Assembly (NCBI GenBank): GCA_965199095.1
Contig: CBDAQM010000002.1
Coordinates: 85,058 to 149,057, forward strand
DNA from: LMUY01 sp965199095
GTDB taxonomy: Bacteria > Pseudomonadota > Alphaproteobacteria > Acetobacterales > Acetobacteraceae
Direction of reading: 5' to 3'
DNA length: 64,000 nucleotides
Shown here piece after piece: positions 18,415-27,061 of this stretch; the first letter of the stretch is position 1; each line of letters starts with the position of its first letter. The position numbers and the translations under genes are program-made. The notes beneath the pieces were generated by a model, which was given only the letters and a program-made list of their open reading frames with translations, made no database searches and was not told the origin of the DNA.

Positions 18415-19470
18415 TTACAAGCCTCTCCCGCTGGCGGGAGAGGGAGATTCGGCGGCGAGCGCCTGTTGCAGCGGCCCGAGCGCCGGCAGGATGTTGTTTT
18501 CGGCGCGGAAGTCGCGGCCATACAGGGCGGAGAACACGTCGACGCCCGCGGTATGCAGCGGCGCCGCCACGCCCGCCATGCCGGCAAGGCACACCGTGGG
18601 CCACAGGCCGAACGGCACGTCCTCCGTCACGTAGCGGCTGTCGAGCGTGGCCGGGCCATTGGGGTCGCCGTCGCGGCTGGCCAGGCTGGCGGCCATCTGC
18701 CCCACGGTGTCCCCGACCGCGGCGAAGGACAAGTGGAGGTGCTCGGCCAGGGTGCGCACGCCGACGCCCAGGGCGCTGGCGAGGGCGAGGCGCTCGTCAT
18801 CCAGGGCCTGCATCAGGCGGCCGACCGCCTCCGTCGTGTGTGCGTATTGCTTCCACGACTCGCCCTTCTCCATGCGGGTGAGATTGCAGAGCGCGATGGC
18901 CATGTGGCTCTGCGGGTTGACGTTGCTGAGGGCGATGGCCATCAGGCTCCCGCGGTCCATGAAGCGGTCGCCGAACAGGCCGGTGCACAGCGCCAGCCCT
19001 GCAGCGGCCGCGGTCGCCGGCAGCACCGCCAGGTCGACGCGGCTGCGGATATGGTTGACCCGGACCAGGCCCGGACCCGGCTTGCGGCCGGTGACCAGCG
19101 TGGTGCCCCAGACCACGATTGCCGGCGCGCTGCCGTGGCGGGCGCATTGCGATCGCAGATACAGCGCGCTGAACGACATGTGGGAGCTGACGATCACCGT
19201 CTGCCCGCTTTGCAGATGCGGCGCACAGACGTCCATCACGGCGCGGTGGCCGTAGCCCGGCACCGCGATCACCACGGCCGCCGCGTCCGCCAACGCCGAG
19301 GCGCAGTCCGACGCGGCGCCGGGCTGCCATTGACCCTCGATCGCGCCGGTTGCGCTCACTTGCCCGACGGGTCCGGACGGGGACCACAGCGCCACCGCAT
19401 GGCCGTCGCGGCACAACAAGGCGGCCATGCCAAGCCCGACCGCGCCGGCGCCGATGATCGCGACCTTCAT
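18415..19470 (-). CDS. Opine (octopine/nopaline-type) dehydrogenase family protein
   Basis: A 351-residue protein with an N-terminal NAD(P) site VAIIGAGAVGLGMAALL and a helical C-terminal domain of the octopine/nopaline dehydrogenase type (NPQSHMAIALCNLTRMEKGE, then SRYVTEDVPFGLWP). These enzymes interconvert an opine with its amino acid and 2-oxo acid. I chose the ATG at MKVAIIG because the sequence before it does not look coding. The last residues (SPASGRGL) are encoded by a REP-like palindrome. It heads the minus-strand operon and diverges from an amino-acid ABC transporter. Substrate unknown. Confidence 0.78.
   Translation of the reverse strand: MKVAIIGAGAVGLGMAALLCRDGHAVALWSPSGPVGQVSATGAIEGQWQPGAASDCASALADAAAVVIAVPGYGHRAVMDVCAPHLQSGQTVIVSSHMSFSALYLRSQCARHGSAPAIVVWGTTLVTGRKPGPGLVRVNHIRSRVDLAVLPATAAAAGLALCTGLFGDRFMDRGSLMAIALSNVNPQSHMAIALCNLTRMEKGESWKQYAHTTEAVGRLMQALDDERLALASALGVGVRTLAEHLHLSFAAVGDTVGQMAASLASRDGDPNGPATLDSRYVTEDVPFGLWPTVCLAGMAGVAAPLHTAGVDVFSALYGRDFRAENNILPALGPLQQALAAESPSPASGRGL
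18422..18443. repeat. REP-like perfect palindrome inside the 3' end of a gene
   Basis: Arms CCTCTCCCGC and GCGGGAGAGG with a 2-nt TG loop. The core is the same as the repeat at 9271. Here it overlaps the last codons and lies just before the stop codon of the opine dehydrogenase-like gene. Confidence 0.65.
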
Positions 19471-19602
19471 TTCACCGCCCGTGAATGCCCTTCGATCGGG
19501 CAAAGCTGCCCCGTCGCGCTGGTGGCGGCAATCGTTTTGTTGCGCCACAACGGCATGCTCGGGCTATGCTGCACCATCCGCGCCAATTTTCAGGAGACCG
19601 CC
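19471..19602. promoter_or_regulatory. Divergent promoter/operator region
   Basis: This 132-nt gap separates the minus-strand opine dehydrogenase-hydantoinase-transporter operon from the plus-strand amino-acid transporter, so both promoters must lie here or nearby. An imperfect inverted repeat at 19533-19552 (CGTTTTGT and ACAACG around TGCGCC) could be a regulator site. A weak plus-strand promoter may use TTGCGC at 19540 and TATGCT at 19565 (19-nt spacer). No regulator gene is adjacent. Confidence 0.35.
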
Positions 19603-20481
19603 TTGACGCTTGCATCCCTCTGCCGCCGCGCCGCCGTGGTCGCGGCCGTACTGCTCGCCATGATGCCGACGGGGCATGCGCAGGAGGTGGATTCGGTCAT
19701 CAAGAAGCTGCAGGCGACCCACACGCTGACAATCGGCTATCGCGACACGTCGGTGCCGCTGTCATACCTGGACAAGGACAACAAGCCGACCGGCTACGCG
19801 GTCGAGCTGTGCCAGGACATCGGCCAGGCGGCGAAGCAAGACCTGAACTTGCCGGAGATCAAGTTCGCCTACGTGCCCGTCAACATCCAGAACCGGCAGG
19901 CGCTGATCGCCAACGGCACCGTGGACATCGTGTGCGACGGCACGGTGCGCACCTGGGCACGGTCCAAGCAGGTGGCCTTCACCCCGATCCACTGGGTGTC
20001 GGCTGAGCAGTTGCTCGTGCTGAAATCCTCCGGCATCAAGGATGTCGCCGACCTCAAGGGCAAAGTGGTCGCCATTGCGACCGGCGGCACCAGCGAGCCG
20101 ACGGTGAAGCGGCTGATCGAGCAGGACCATCTGGACATCCGGGTGATGCGGGTGAACGACCATCCCGCCGGCCTGCTCGCGGTGGAGAGCCGCCGGGCGG
20201 ACGCCTATCTCAGCGACAACGCCGCGTTCTACAGCCTGATCCAGGCGTCGCATCATCCGGAGAACCTCGCCATCGTCGGGCCGGAGCTGAGCTACCAGCC
20301 CGAAGCGCTGATCATCCCGCTGAACAACCCGGGCTTCGCCTGGATCGCCGGGCATACCATGTCCGACATGTTCAAGTCCGGCGCCGCGGAGGCGCTGGTC
20401 ACCAAGTGGTTCGCGCCGTTCGGGGTGGGGGTGAGCCCGAAGCTGCGCGCCGCGTGGGAGACGTATTCGTTCCCGGAGTAG
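19603..20481 (+). CDS. Polar amino-acid ABC transporter substrate-binding protein (family 3)
   Basis: A 292-residue periplasmic protein. I chose the TTG start: AGGAG lies 6 nt before it and it gives a clean signal peptide, LASLCRRAAVVAAVLLAMMPTGHAQ with cleavage after GHA-Q. An ATG 46 nt upstream is in frame but has no ribosome-binding site and spoils the signal. The mature part has LTIGYRDTSVPLSYLD, GYAVELCQDIGQA and NGTVDIVCDGTVRT, the amino-acid-binding pattern of GltI/HisJ-like proteins. It is first in a four-gene importer operon. Confidence 0.9.
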   Translation: MTLASLCRRAAVVAAVLLAMMPTGHAQEVDSVIKKLQATHTLTIGYRDTSVPLSYLDKDNKPTGYAVELCQDIGQAAKQDLNLPEIKFAYVPVNIQNRQALIANGTVDIVCDGTVRTWARSKQVAFTPIHWVSAEQLLVLKSSGIKDVADLKGKVVAIATGGTSEPTVKRLIEQDHLDIRVMRVNDHPAGLLAVESRRADAYLSDNAAFYSLIQASHHPENLAIVGPELSYQPEALIIPLNNPGFAWIAGHTMSDMFKSGAAEALVTKWFAPFGVGVSPKLRAAWETYSFPE

Positions 20482-20485
20482 CAGC

Positions 20486-21199
20486 GTGAACTACAACTGG
20501 GATTGGGGCATCCTGCTGCAGGCGCCCTATGCCGGGTGGCTGGTCACCGGCGTGGCATGGACGCTGGCCCTGACGGCGGTGAGCTGGTGCCTGGGCCTGG
20601 TCGTGGGGATCGCGGTCGGCGCCGCCCGCACCCTGCCGCTCGGCCCGGCGCGGGTGTTAGCCGCAGCCTATGTCGAGCTGTTCCGCAACGTGCCGGCGCT
20701 GGTGCAATTGTTCCTGTGGTTCTTCGTGTTCCCGGAAGTGGTGCCGGATCGGATCGGGCTATGGATCAAGCGGGACATGCCGTACCCCGAGTTCAGCACC
20801 GCCTGCCTCGCCATCGGGCTGTTCGCCGGCGCCCGCGTGGCGGAGCAGGTGCGGGCCGGCGTGATGGCGGCCGGCGCGCGGCTGCTGCCGGCCGCGCTGG
20901 CCACCGGGCTGCGGCCGTGGCAGGCGTATCGGCTGGTGCTGCTGCCGACCGCGCTGCGCACGATCCTCGCGCCGCTCACCTCGGAGTTCCTGACGACGTT
21001 CAAGCTGTCCGCCATCGCGCTGACCATAGGGGTCCTGGAACTGACGGCACAGAGCCAGCGGATCGAGAACGAGACGTTCCACGGGTTCGAGGCGTATACC
21101 GCGGCGACCGTGCTATACTTGGTGATCGGGCTCGGCATCACCGGAGGCATGGCGGTGCTGACGAAACGGATGCGCGGGTCCGTGCCGGCGGGGCGGTAG
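20486..21199 (+). CDS. Polar amino-acid ABC transporter permease (GltJ-like)
   Basis: A 237-residue permease with about five membrane segments, the VELFRNVPALVQLFLWFF family segment and the coupling loop GARLLPAALATGLRPWQAYRLVLLP. It starts 4 nt after the binding-protein gene ends. It forms the channel together with the second permease. Confidence 0.9.
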   Translation: MNYNWDWGILLQAPYAGWLVTGVAWTLALTAVSWCLGLVVGIAVGAARTLPLGPARVLAAAYVELFRNVPALVQLFLWFFVFPEVVPDRIGLWIKRDMPYPEFSTACLAIGLFAGARVAEQVRAGVMAAGARLLPAALATGLRPWQAYRLVLLPTALRTILAPLTSEFLTTFKLSAIALTIGVLELTAQSQRIENETFHGFEAYTAATVLYLVIGLGITGGMAVLTKRMRGSVPAGR

Positions 21200-21201
21200 C
21201 G

Positions 21202-21855
21202 ATGGGGCTCGATCCCGCGGTCATCTGGCAGTCCGCCGGGTTCCTGGCGCATGGCCTGCTGCTGAGCGCGCTGCTGGTGGCGGTGGGCGTGGGGGGCGGG
21301 CTGGCGGCCGGGGCGGTGCTGGCGTTCGCCCGGCTGTCCGGCCTGCGCATCCTGGCGATCCCGGCGGCCGCCTACGTCACGGTGATGCGGTCGGTGCCGT
21401 TGGTGCTGGTGCTGTTCTGGTTCTATTTCATGCTGCCGGTGTGGACCGGTGTGCCCGTGGGCGCGCTGCCCGCCGCACTCACCGCCTTCGTGCTGTTCGA
21501 GGCCGCGTTCTATTGCGAGATCATCCGCGCCGGCATCGCCGCCGTGCCGCGCGGCCAGGCGATGGCCGCGGCCGCCACCGGGTTGCGGCCGTGGCCGGTG
21601 CTCCGCCTCGTCGTGCTGCCGCAGGCGGTCACGGCGATGGGGCCGCTGCTGGTGAACCAGGTGGTGATCCTGTTCCAGGACACGTCACTGGTCTACGTGG
21701 TGGCGCTGCGGGATTTCCTGACTTCGGCCAGCGTGGTCGCCGGCCGCGACGACCGCCCGGTGGAGCTGTACGGCTTCGTCGCGATCGTGTATTTCGTGAT
21801 CTGCTTCGCTGGCTCCCAATGGGCGGGCCGCCGGGCGCGGTTGGCGGCGGTATGA
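21202..21855 (+). CDS. Polar amino-acid ABC transporter permease (GltK-like)
   Basis: A 217-residue permease. The ATG (MGLDPAVIWQSAGFLAHG) lies 2 nt after the preceding permease stops; the longer in-frame sequence upstream is that permease in another frame. It has the AAYVTVMRSVPLVLVLFWFYFMLP segment and the coupling loop GQAMAAAATGLRPWPVLRLVVLPQA. Its TGA overlaps the ATG of the ATPase gene. Confidence 0.9.
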   Translation: MGLDPAVIWQSAGFLAHGLLLSALLVAVGVGGGLAAGAVLAFARLSGLRILAIPAAAYVTVMRSVPLVLVLFWFYFMLPVWTGVPVGALPAALTAFVLFEAAFYCEIIRAGIAAVPRGQAMAAAATGLRPWPVLRLVVLPQAVTAMGPLLVNQVVILFQDTSLVYVVALRDFLTSASVVAGRDDRPVELYGFVAIVYFVICFAGSQWAGRRARLAAV

Positions 21856-22595
21856 CCGGACAGCCGGTCATCGTCATCAAGGACGTCGGCAAATCCTACG
21901 GCCGGGTCCAGGTGTTGCGGCATTGCTCGGCCACGCTGCACCGCGGCGAGGTCGTGGTGATCTGCGGTCCGTCCGGCTCCGGCAAGAGCACGCTGATCAA
22001 GTGCATCAACCGTCTGGAAACGTTCGAGCAGGGCGAGATCGTGGTCGAGGGCGTGTCGGTCGGCGCGCGCGGCACGAATTTGCCCAAGCTGCGCACCCGG
22101 ATTGGGATGGTGTTCCAGCAATTCGACCTGTACCCGCATATGAGCGCGCTTGAGAACATCAGCCTCGCGCAAAGGCACGTCCTAAGACGCAGCCGCGCCG
22201 AGGCGGACCAACGGTCGCGCGCGCTGCTGGCCCGGGTGGGCCTGGCCGACAAGGCGGACAGCCGCCCGGCCATGCTGTCCGGCGGGCAGCAGCAACGGGT
22301 GGCGATTGCCCGCGCCCTGGCCTTGGACCCGGCGGTCATGCTGTTCGACGAGCCCACCTCCGCCCTGGATCCGGAGATGGTGGGCGAGGTGCTGGACGTG
22401 ATGCAGGCGTTGGCGCAGGACGGCATGACGATGGCCGTGGTGACGCACGAAATGGGCTTTGCCCGGCGCGTGGCCGACCGGGTGCTGTTCCTGGACCAGG
22501 GCGTGATCCTGGAAGACACGCCGCGCGAACAGTTCTTCACTGCCCCGCAGACGGAGCGGGCACGGGTGTTCCTGTCAAAGGTGCTGCATTACTGA
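21852..22595 (+). CDS. Polar amino-acid ABC transporter ATP-binding protein (GltL-like)
   Basis: A 247-residue ATPase: Walker A GPSGSGKST, Q-loop VFQQFDLYPHMSALENI, signature MLSGGQQQRVAIARAL, Walker B VMLFDEPTSALDPEMV and H-loop VTHEMGFARRVADRV, which is the amino-acid importer subtype. It starts within the permease stop (ATGA). It ends 7 nt before the stop of the convergent RND pump gene, leaving no room for a separate terminator. Confidence 0.93.
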   Translation: MTGQPVIVIKDVGKSYGRVQVLRHCSATLHRGEVVVICGPSGSGKSTLIKCINRLETFEQGEIVVEGVSVGARGTNLPKLRTRIGMVFQQFDLYPHMSALENISLAQRHVLRRSRAEADQRSRALLARVGLADKADSRPAMLSGGQQQRVAIARALALDPAVMLFDEPTSALDPEMVGEVLDVMQALAQDGMTMAVVTHEMGFARRVADRVLFLDQGVILEDTPREQFFTAPQTERARVFLSKVLHY

Positions 22596-22602
22596 TCGGG
22601 CC

Positions 22603-25600
22603 TCAGTCGGCGCCGCTTGCCGCACCCAATTTTTCCTGCAGGCGTGGCAGGCGGCTATGTTGAACCGGCGCCAGCCAGCGTTGCAGAGCATCCAGGTAAA
22701 GGTAGATCACCGGCGTGGTGTAAAGTGTCAGCACCTGGCTCAGCAGCAGCCCGCCCACCATCGCGAAACCGAGCGGCTTGCGGAGTTCCGACCCGGCGCC
22801 GCTTTCCAGCATCAAGGGCAGGCCGCTGAAGATCGCCGCCATGGTCGTCATCAGGATCGGGCGGAAGCGCAGCAGACAGGCCTGGCGAATTGCGTCATGC
22901 GGTGACAATCCGTCCTTGCGTTCCGCGCTGATGGCGAAGTCCACCATCATGATACCGTTCTTCTTCACGATGCCGATCAGCAGGATGATGCCGATCAATG
23001 CGATCACCGTGAGCTGGTAGCCGAACAGCAGCAGCATCAGCAGCGACCCGACGCCCGCCGACGGCAGGGTGGATAGGATCGTGAGTGGCAGCACGTAGCT
23101 TTCATACAGCACGCCGAGGATGATGTAGACCGCGACCAGCGCCGCCGCGACCAGGTATGGCTCCGAACTGAGCGATGATTGGAATGCCTGCGCGGTGCCC
23201 TGGAAGCTCCCCTGGATCGTGGGTGGGACCCCCATGGAGGCTTCCACCTGCCCGATCTGGGTGACGGCATCGCCCAGCGAGGCGTTGCCCTTGAGGTTGA
23301 ACGAGATCGTCACGTCGGGGAACTGGCTCTGGTGGTTGACGACCAGCGGCTGCACCGGAACGGTCGTCTGGTGCAGCAGCGTCGACAGCGGCACCACGGC
23401 GCCCGTCGCGGACTTGACGTAGAGCTTCTCGAGCGTCTCCGTCTTGCCATACTCGCTCGGCAATGCTTCCTCAATGATGTAGTAGGCTTTGTTGCCCGTG
23501 AAGTACTGCGCGACCTCGCGTTGGCCGAATGCATCGTACAGGATCGCGTCGATCGCCGCGGGCTGCACGCCGAAGCGCGATGCCTGGTTGCGGTCATAGG
23601 TGAGGGTCTCCGTCGTACCGGAATTTTCCTGGTCCGACGTGACGTCCGCCAGCAACGGGATTTTCTGCATCCGGGCGAGGATCTTCGGCGCCCAACTGTT
23701 CAGCTCCGTCTGGTCCTCATCCTCCAGCGTGTATTGGAATAGCGTTCGGCCGAGGCGGGCGCCCACGCTCACATCCTGCGCCGGCTGCATGAACAATTTG
23801 ATCCCGTTGATGGACTGCATGGAGTGCGAAATGCGTTGGATCACCTGCGTCACGGTATCAACCCGATCGTTCCAGGGCTTCAGGGTGATGTACATGCGGG
23901 TGTTGTTGGCGGTCTGCCCACCCGCCCCTGCCCCGATCGACGAGACCACGGATGCCACTGCCGGGTCGTGCAATACGACAGCGTCAACCTGCTTCTGCAG
24001 GGCGGCAATCGCAGGATAGGATATGTCCTGCGCCGCATCGGTGATACCGATGATGATGCCAGTGTCCTGGATAGGGAAGAAGCCCTTCGGGATGACGACA
24101 TACAGCCCGACAGTCGCCGTCACCGTGGCGACGAAGACCATCAGCGTGATGAACTGGAACCGCAGCACGACGTCGAGCGTTTTTTCATAGAAGCCAAGCA
24201 TGCCATCGAAAATCCGTTCCACGAACTTGTAGACGGCGCCGTGCTCATGCGCCTTGTTCGACAGGAAGCGGGCCGACATCATCGGCGTCAGCGTCAGTGA
24301 CACGACAGCCGACATCACGATGGTGATCGAGACGACGATCGCGAACTCGCGGAACAGCCGTCCGACGATGCCGCCCATCAGCAGCAACGGGATGAACACG
24401 GCGATCAGCGACAGGCTGATGGAGATGATGGTGAAGCCGATTTCTCCGGCGCCCTTCAGCGCCGCCTGCATCGGGTTCAAGCCGTCTTCGATGTGGCGGA
24501 AGATGTTCTCCAGCATGACGATGGCATCGTCCACGACGAAACCAACCGCGATGGTCAATCCCATCAGGGACAGATTGTCCAGGCTGAATCCGGCGACATA
24601 CATCACGCCCAGCGTGCCCACCAGGGCCACGGGGATGGTGATGCTCGGGATTATCGTCGCCCAGAGGTTGCGCAGGAACAAGAAGATGACCATCACGACG
24701 AGCGCCACGGACAGCAGCAGCGTGAACTCCACGTCGTCGACGGAGGCTCGGATGGTCAGCGTGCGGTCCGATACGACGTTCAGATGAATGTCCGGCGGGA
24801 AGTTGGCTTCGAGTGCAGGCAGCCGGTTTCTCACCCCATCGGCAGTGGAGATGACGTTGGCGGCCGGCTGCTTGAACACCAGCAGCAAGACCGATTGCTT
24901 GCCGTTGGTGAATGCGCCGAGTTCGCGGTTCTGCGGTCCGGACACCGCCCGCCCGATGTCGCGGATGCGGATCGGCGCGCCGTTGCGATAGGCGATGATG
25001 ACGTCGTTGTAGGGCGCGGCTGTCACCAACTGGTCGTTGGCGTACACGGTGAAGGATTGGTTCGGGCCGTCGATGCTGCCCTTGGGATTGTCGACGGTCA
25101 CGTTCGTCAGGACGTTGCGCACATCCTCCAGCGTCAGCCCGGCGGAGGCGAGCTTCTCGGGATCGATCTGCACGCGGATGGCCGGGGTCTGCTGTCCGCC
25201 AACGAGAACCTGACCGACGCCGGGCAGTTGGGAGATTTGCTGCTCCACGACGTTCTCGGCGTAATTGTCGACCTCGGTCAGCGGCGCCTGGTCCGACTGC
25301 ATGGCCAGGATCATGATGGGACTGTCGGCCGGGTTGATGGCGCGGAAGGTCGGCGGGCTAGGCAAATCCTTCGGGAGGGAGCCTTCAGCCGCGTTGATCG
25401 CCTCCAGCACCAACGTCTCGGCGTTAGCCAGATCGGTGCTGAGGCCGAATTGCAGCGTGATCTGGGTGGAGCCGAGCACGCTGGCCGATGTCATCTGCGT
25501 CAGTCCCGGCAGCATCTGTCCGAACTCGGTTTCCAACGGCGTCGCGACGGTCGACGCCATCGTCTCCGGGCTGGCGCCGGGATACTGCGCGGTGACGGTG

Positions 25601-25734
25601 AGGGTGGGGAACTGCACATTCGGCAGCGGCGCCACCGGCAGGAGCGGGTAGGCGACCAAGCCGGCGAGGAAGATCGCCGCCGTCAACAGGGAGGTCGCGA
25701 TCGGCCGCGTTATAAAGGGGGACGAAACGCTCAT
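22603..25734 (-). CDS. RND multidrug efflux permease (MdtB/MdtC-like)
   Basis: A 1043-residue inner-membrane proton-driven exporter. It begins MSVSSPFITRPIATSLLTAAI, has two large periplasmic loops and twelve expected membrane segments, and carries the paired aspartates of the proton relay in GFVVDDAIVMLENIFRH. The sequence is closest in pattern to the MdtBC branch of AcrB-type pumps. It lies directly downstream of its membrane fusion protein. No TolC-type outer-membrane channel gene is in the window. Confidence 0.94.
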   Translation of the reverse strand: MSVSSPFITRPIATSLLTAAIFLAGLVAYPLLPVAPLPNVQFPTLTVTAQYPGASPETMASTVATPLETEFGQMLPGLTQMTSASVLGSTQITLQFGLSTDLANAETLVLEAINAAEGSLPKDLPSPPTFRAINPADSPIMILAMQSDQAPLTEVDNYAENVVEQQISQLPGVGQVLVGGQQTPAIRVQIDPEKLASAGLTLEDVRNVLTNVTVDNPKGSIDGPNQSFTVYANDQLVTAAPYNDVIIAYRNGAPIRIRDIGRAVSGPQNRELGAFTNGKQSVLLLVFKQPAANVISTADGVRNRLPALEANFPPDIHLNVVSDRTLTIRASVDDVEFTLLLSVALVVMVIFLFLRNLWATIIPSITIPVALVGTLGVMYVAGFSLDNLSLMGLTIAVGFVVDDAIVMLENIFRHIEDGLNPMQAALKGAGEIGFTIISISLSLIAVFIPLLLMGGIVGRLFREFAIVVSITIVMSAVVSLTLTPMMSARFLSNKAHEHGAVYKFVERIFDGMLGFYEKTLDVVLRFQFITLMVFVATVTATVGLYVVIPKGFFPIQDTGIIIGITDAAQDISYPAIAALQKQVDAVVLHDPAVASVVSSIGAGAGGQTANNTRMYITLKPWNDRVDTVTQVIQRISHSMQSINGIKLFMQPAQDVSVGARLGRTLFQYTLEDEDQTELNSWAPKILARMQKIPLLADVTSDQENSGTTETLTYDRNQASRFGVQPAAIDAILYDAFGQREVAQYFTGNKAYYIIEEALPSEYGKTETLEKLYVKSATGAVVPLSTLLHQTTVPVQPLVVNHQSQFPDVTISFNLKGNASLGDAVTQIGQVEASMGVPPTIQGSFQGTAQAFQSSLSSEPYLVAAALVAVYIILGVLYESYVLPLTILSTLPSAGVGSLLMLLLFGYQLTVIALIGIILLIGIVKKNGIMMVDFAISAERKDGLSPHDAIRQACLLRFRPILMTTMAAIFSGLPLMLESGAGSELRKPLGFAMVGGLLLSQVLTLYTTPVIYLYLDALQRWLAPVQHSRLPRLQEKLGAASGAD

Positions 25735-25767
25735 CGATGTGCACCCGCTTCGGTCAAGGACGACATG

Positions 25768-26928
25768 TCAGCCTGCCGAGGGCTGTTGGCTGGCAGATGC
25801 CGAGGCCTTCGACGTATCCGTCGGATTGACCCGGACACCTGGCGCGAGGCGCGATTGCCCGGTGACGACGATGGTCTCGTTGCCGGACAAGCCGGCGGTG
25901 ACGACGGCGCGGCCATTGTCCTGGTAGCCGACCTGCACGGCCTTCGGCGTGACGGTATGGTCTGGATTGACCAGGTAGACGAACAAGCCGTCCGGACCAT
26001 GCTCCAGGGCAAGCATCGGCACTGTCGCGACATGATGCAGCACATCGACCTCGACGCGGGCATTGACGAACTGCCCCGGCCAGAGATGGTTGTCACCGTT
26101 GTCGAACACCGCCTTCAACGAGATGGTGCCCGTACTCGTGTCGATCGTATTGTTCGGGGTCGTCAGCACGCCCTTGGCGAGCTCACTCGAATCATCCGTG
26201 TTGGTCACGATGACGGGCACGGTGCCACGGCCACGGGCGTCTTGCACATGGACCAGGTCAGCCTCGGGCAAGGTGAACACGACCGAGATCGGATGATCCT
26301 GGGTGATGGAGATAATGCCCGTCTGGGTGCCGACCTCGATCAGATTGCCGACATCGACCTGGTATAGGCTGACCCGTCCGTCGAACGGCGCCTGGATCAC
26401 GCAGTTGCTCAGGTTGATCTGCGCCGTCTCGATGGCGGCAGCATCCGCCGCAATGGCGGCCGTTTGCTTGCTGACCGTGGCTTGCTGGTCGTCCACCTGC
26501 TGGACCGGAGCGAACTGGCTGCGGGCCAGCGACTGATACCGCTTGAGGTCGAGTTGCGCGCCTTGGAGTGTGGCCTCGTCCTCTTTCTTCTGCGCCATCG
26601 CCTGGTCCAGGGCCGCCTGGTATGGCCGCGGATCGATCTCGGCGACGATATCCCCCTTATGCACCTCCTGGCCTTCACGGGCAGGCAGGCCAATGAGGAT
26701 GCCGTTCACCTGCGCCTTGATCTCCACGACGTTCAACGCCTGGACCGTTCCCAATCCATTGAGGTAGACGGGAACGTCCTGTAACCGCGTCGGCTCCGTC
26801 GTAACAGGCACCAGGGAGGGAGGCGCCGGATCCGCCGCATGCGCCGGCCGGAGACTAGGCCCGGCCCACCAGGCAAGGCCCGCGATCGGGACGAGTGAGA
26901 TCAACACCCATTTCAGGCCAGGCTTCAT
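25768..26928 (-). CDS. RND efflux membrane fusion protein (MdtA-like)
   Basis: A 386-residue periplasmic adaptor anchored by an N-terminal membrane segment (KWVLISLVPIAGLAWWAG). It has the split lipoyl-like domain (VEIKAQVNGILIGLPAREGQEVHKGDI and later NLSNCVIQAPFDGRVS), an alpha-hairpin between them (about residues 105-165), and beta-barrel and membrane-proximal domains (TISLKAVFDNGDNHLWPGQFVNARV). The C-terminal tail is Ser/Ala-rich. It precedes the RND permease by 33 nt; the two should be co-transcribed from the gap at 26929-27061. Confidence 0.93.
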   Translation of the reverse strand: MKPGLKWVLISLVPIAGLAWWAGPSLRPAHAADPAPPSLVPVTTEPTRLQDVPVYLNGLGTVQALNVVEIKAQVNGILIGLPAREGQEVHKGDIVAEIDPRPYQAALDQAMAQKKEDEATLQGAQLDLKRYQSLARSQFAPVQQVDDQQATVSKQTAAIAADAAAIETAQINLSNCVIQAPFDGRVSLYQVDVGNLIEVGTQTGIISITQDHPISVVFTLPEADLVHVQDARGRGTVPVIVTNTDDSSELAKGVLTTPNNTIDTSTGTISLKAVFDNGDNHLWPGQFVNARVEVDVLHHVATVPMLALEHGPDGLFVYLVNPDHTVTPKAVQVGYQDNGRAVVTAGLSGNETIVVTGQSRLAPGVRVNPTDTSKASASASQQPSAG

Positions 26929-27061
26929 CGCGATCGTCCTTCACGCGTGCGGGATCACTTGGACCTCGCGGGACCCAATTGGATTGTCCTGCTAACTGGA
27001 GGGTGAACCATTGGGTTGCCGTGACAGCGTGTTGCATAATGTCACAGCTCCGCCACCTCGA

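Noticed and set aside
9367..19470. A staphylopine-type (Cnt) metallophore locus
   Set aside because: An opine dehydrogenase-like gene and a family-5 transporter are present, but there is no nicotianamine synthase-like (CntL) or histidine racemase (CntK) gene, and HyuAB points to catabolism.
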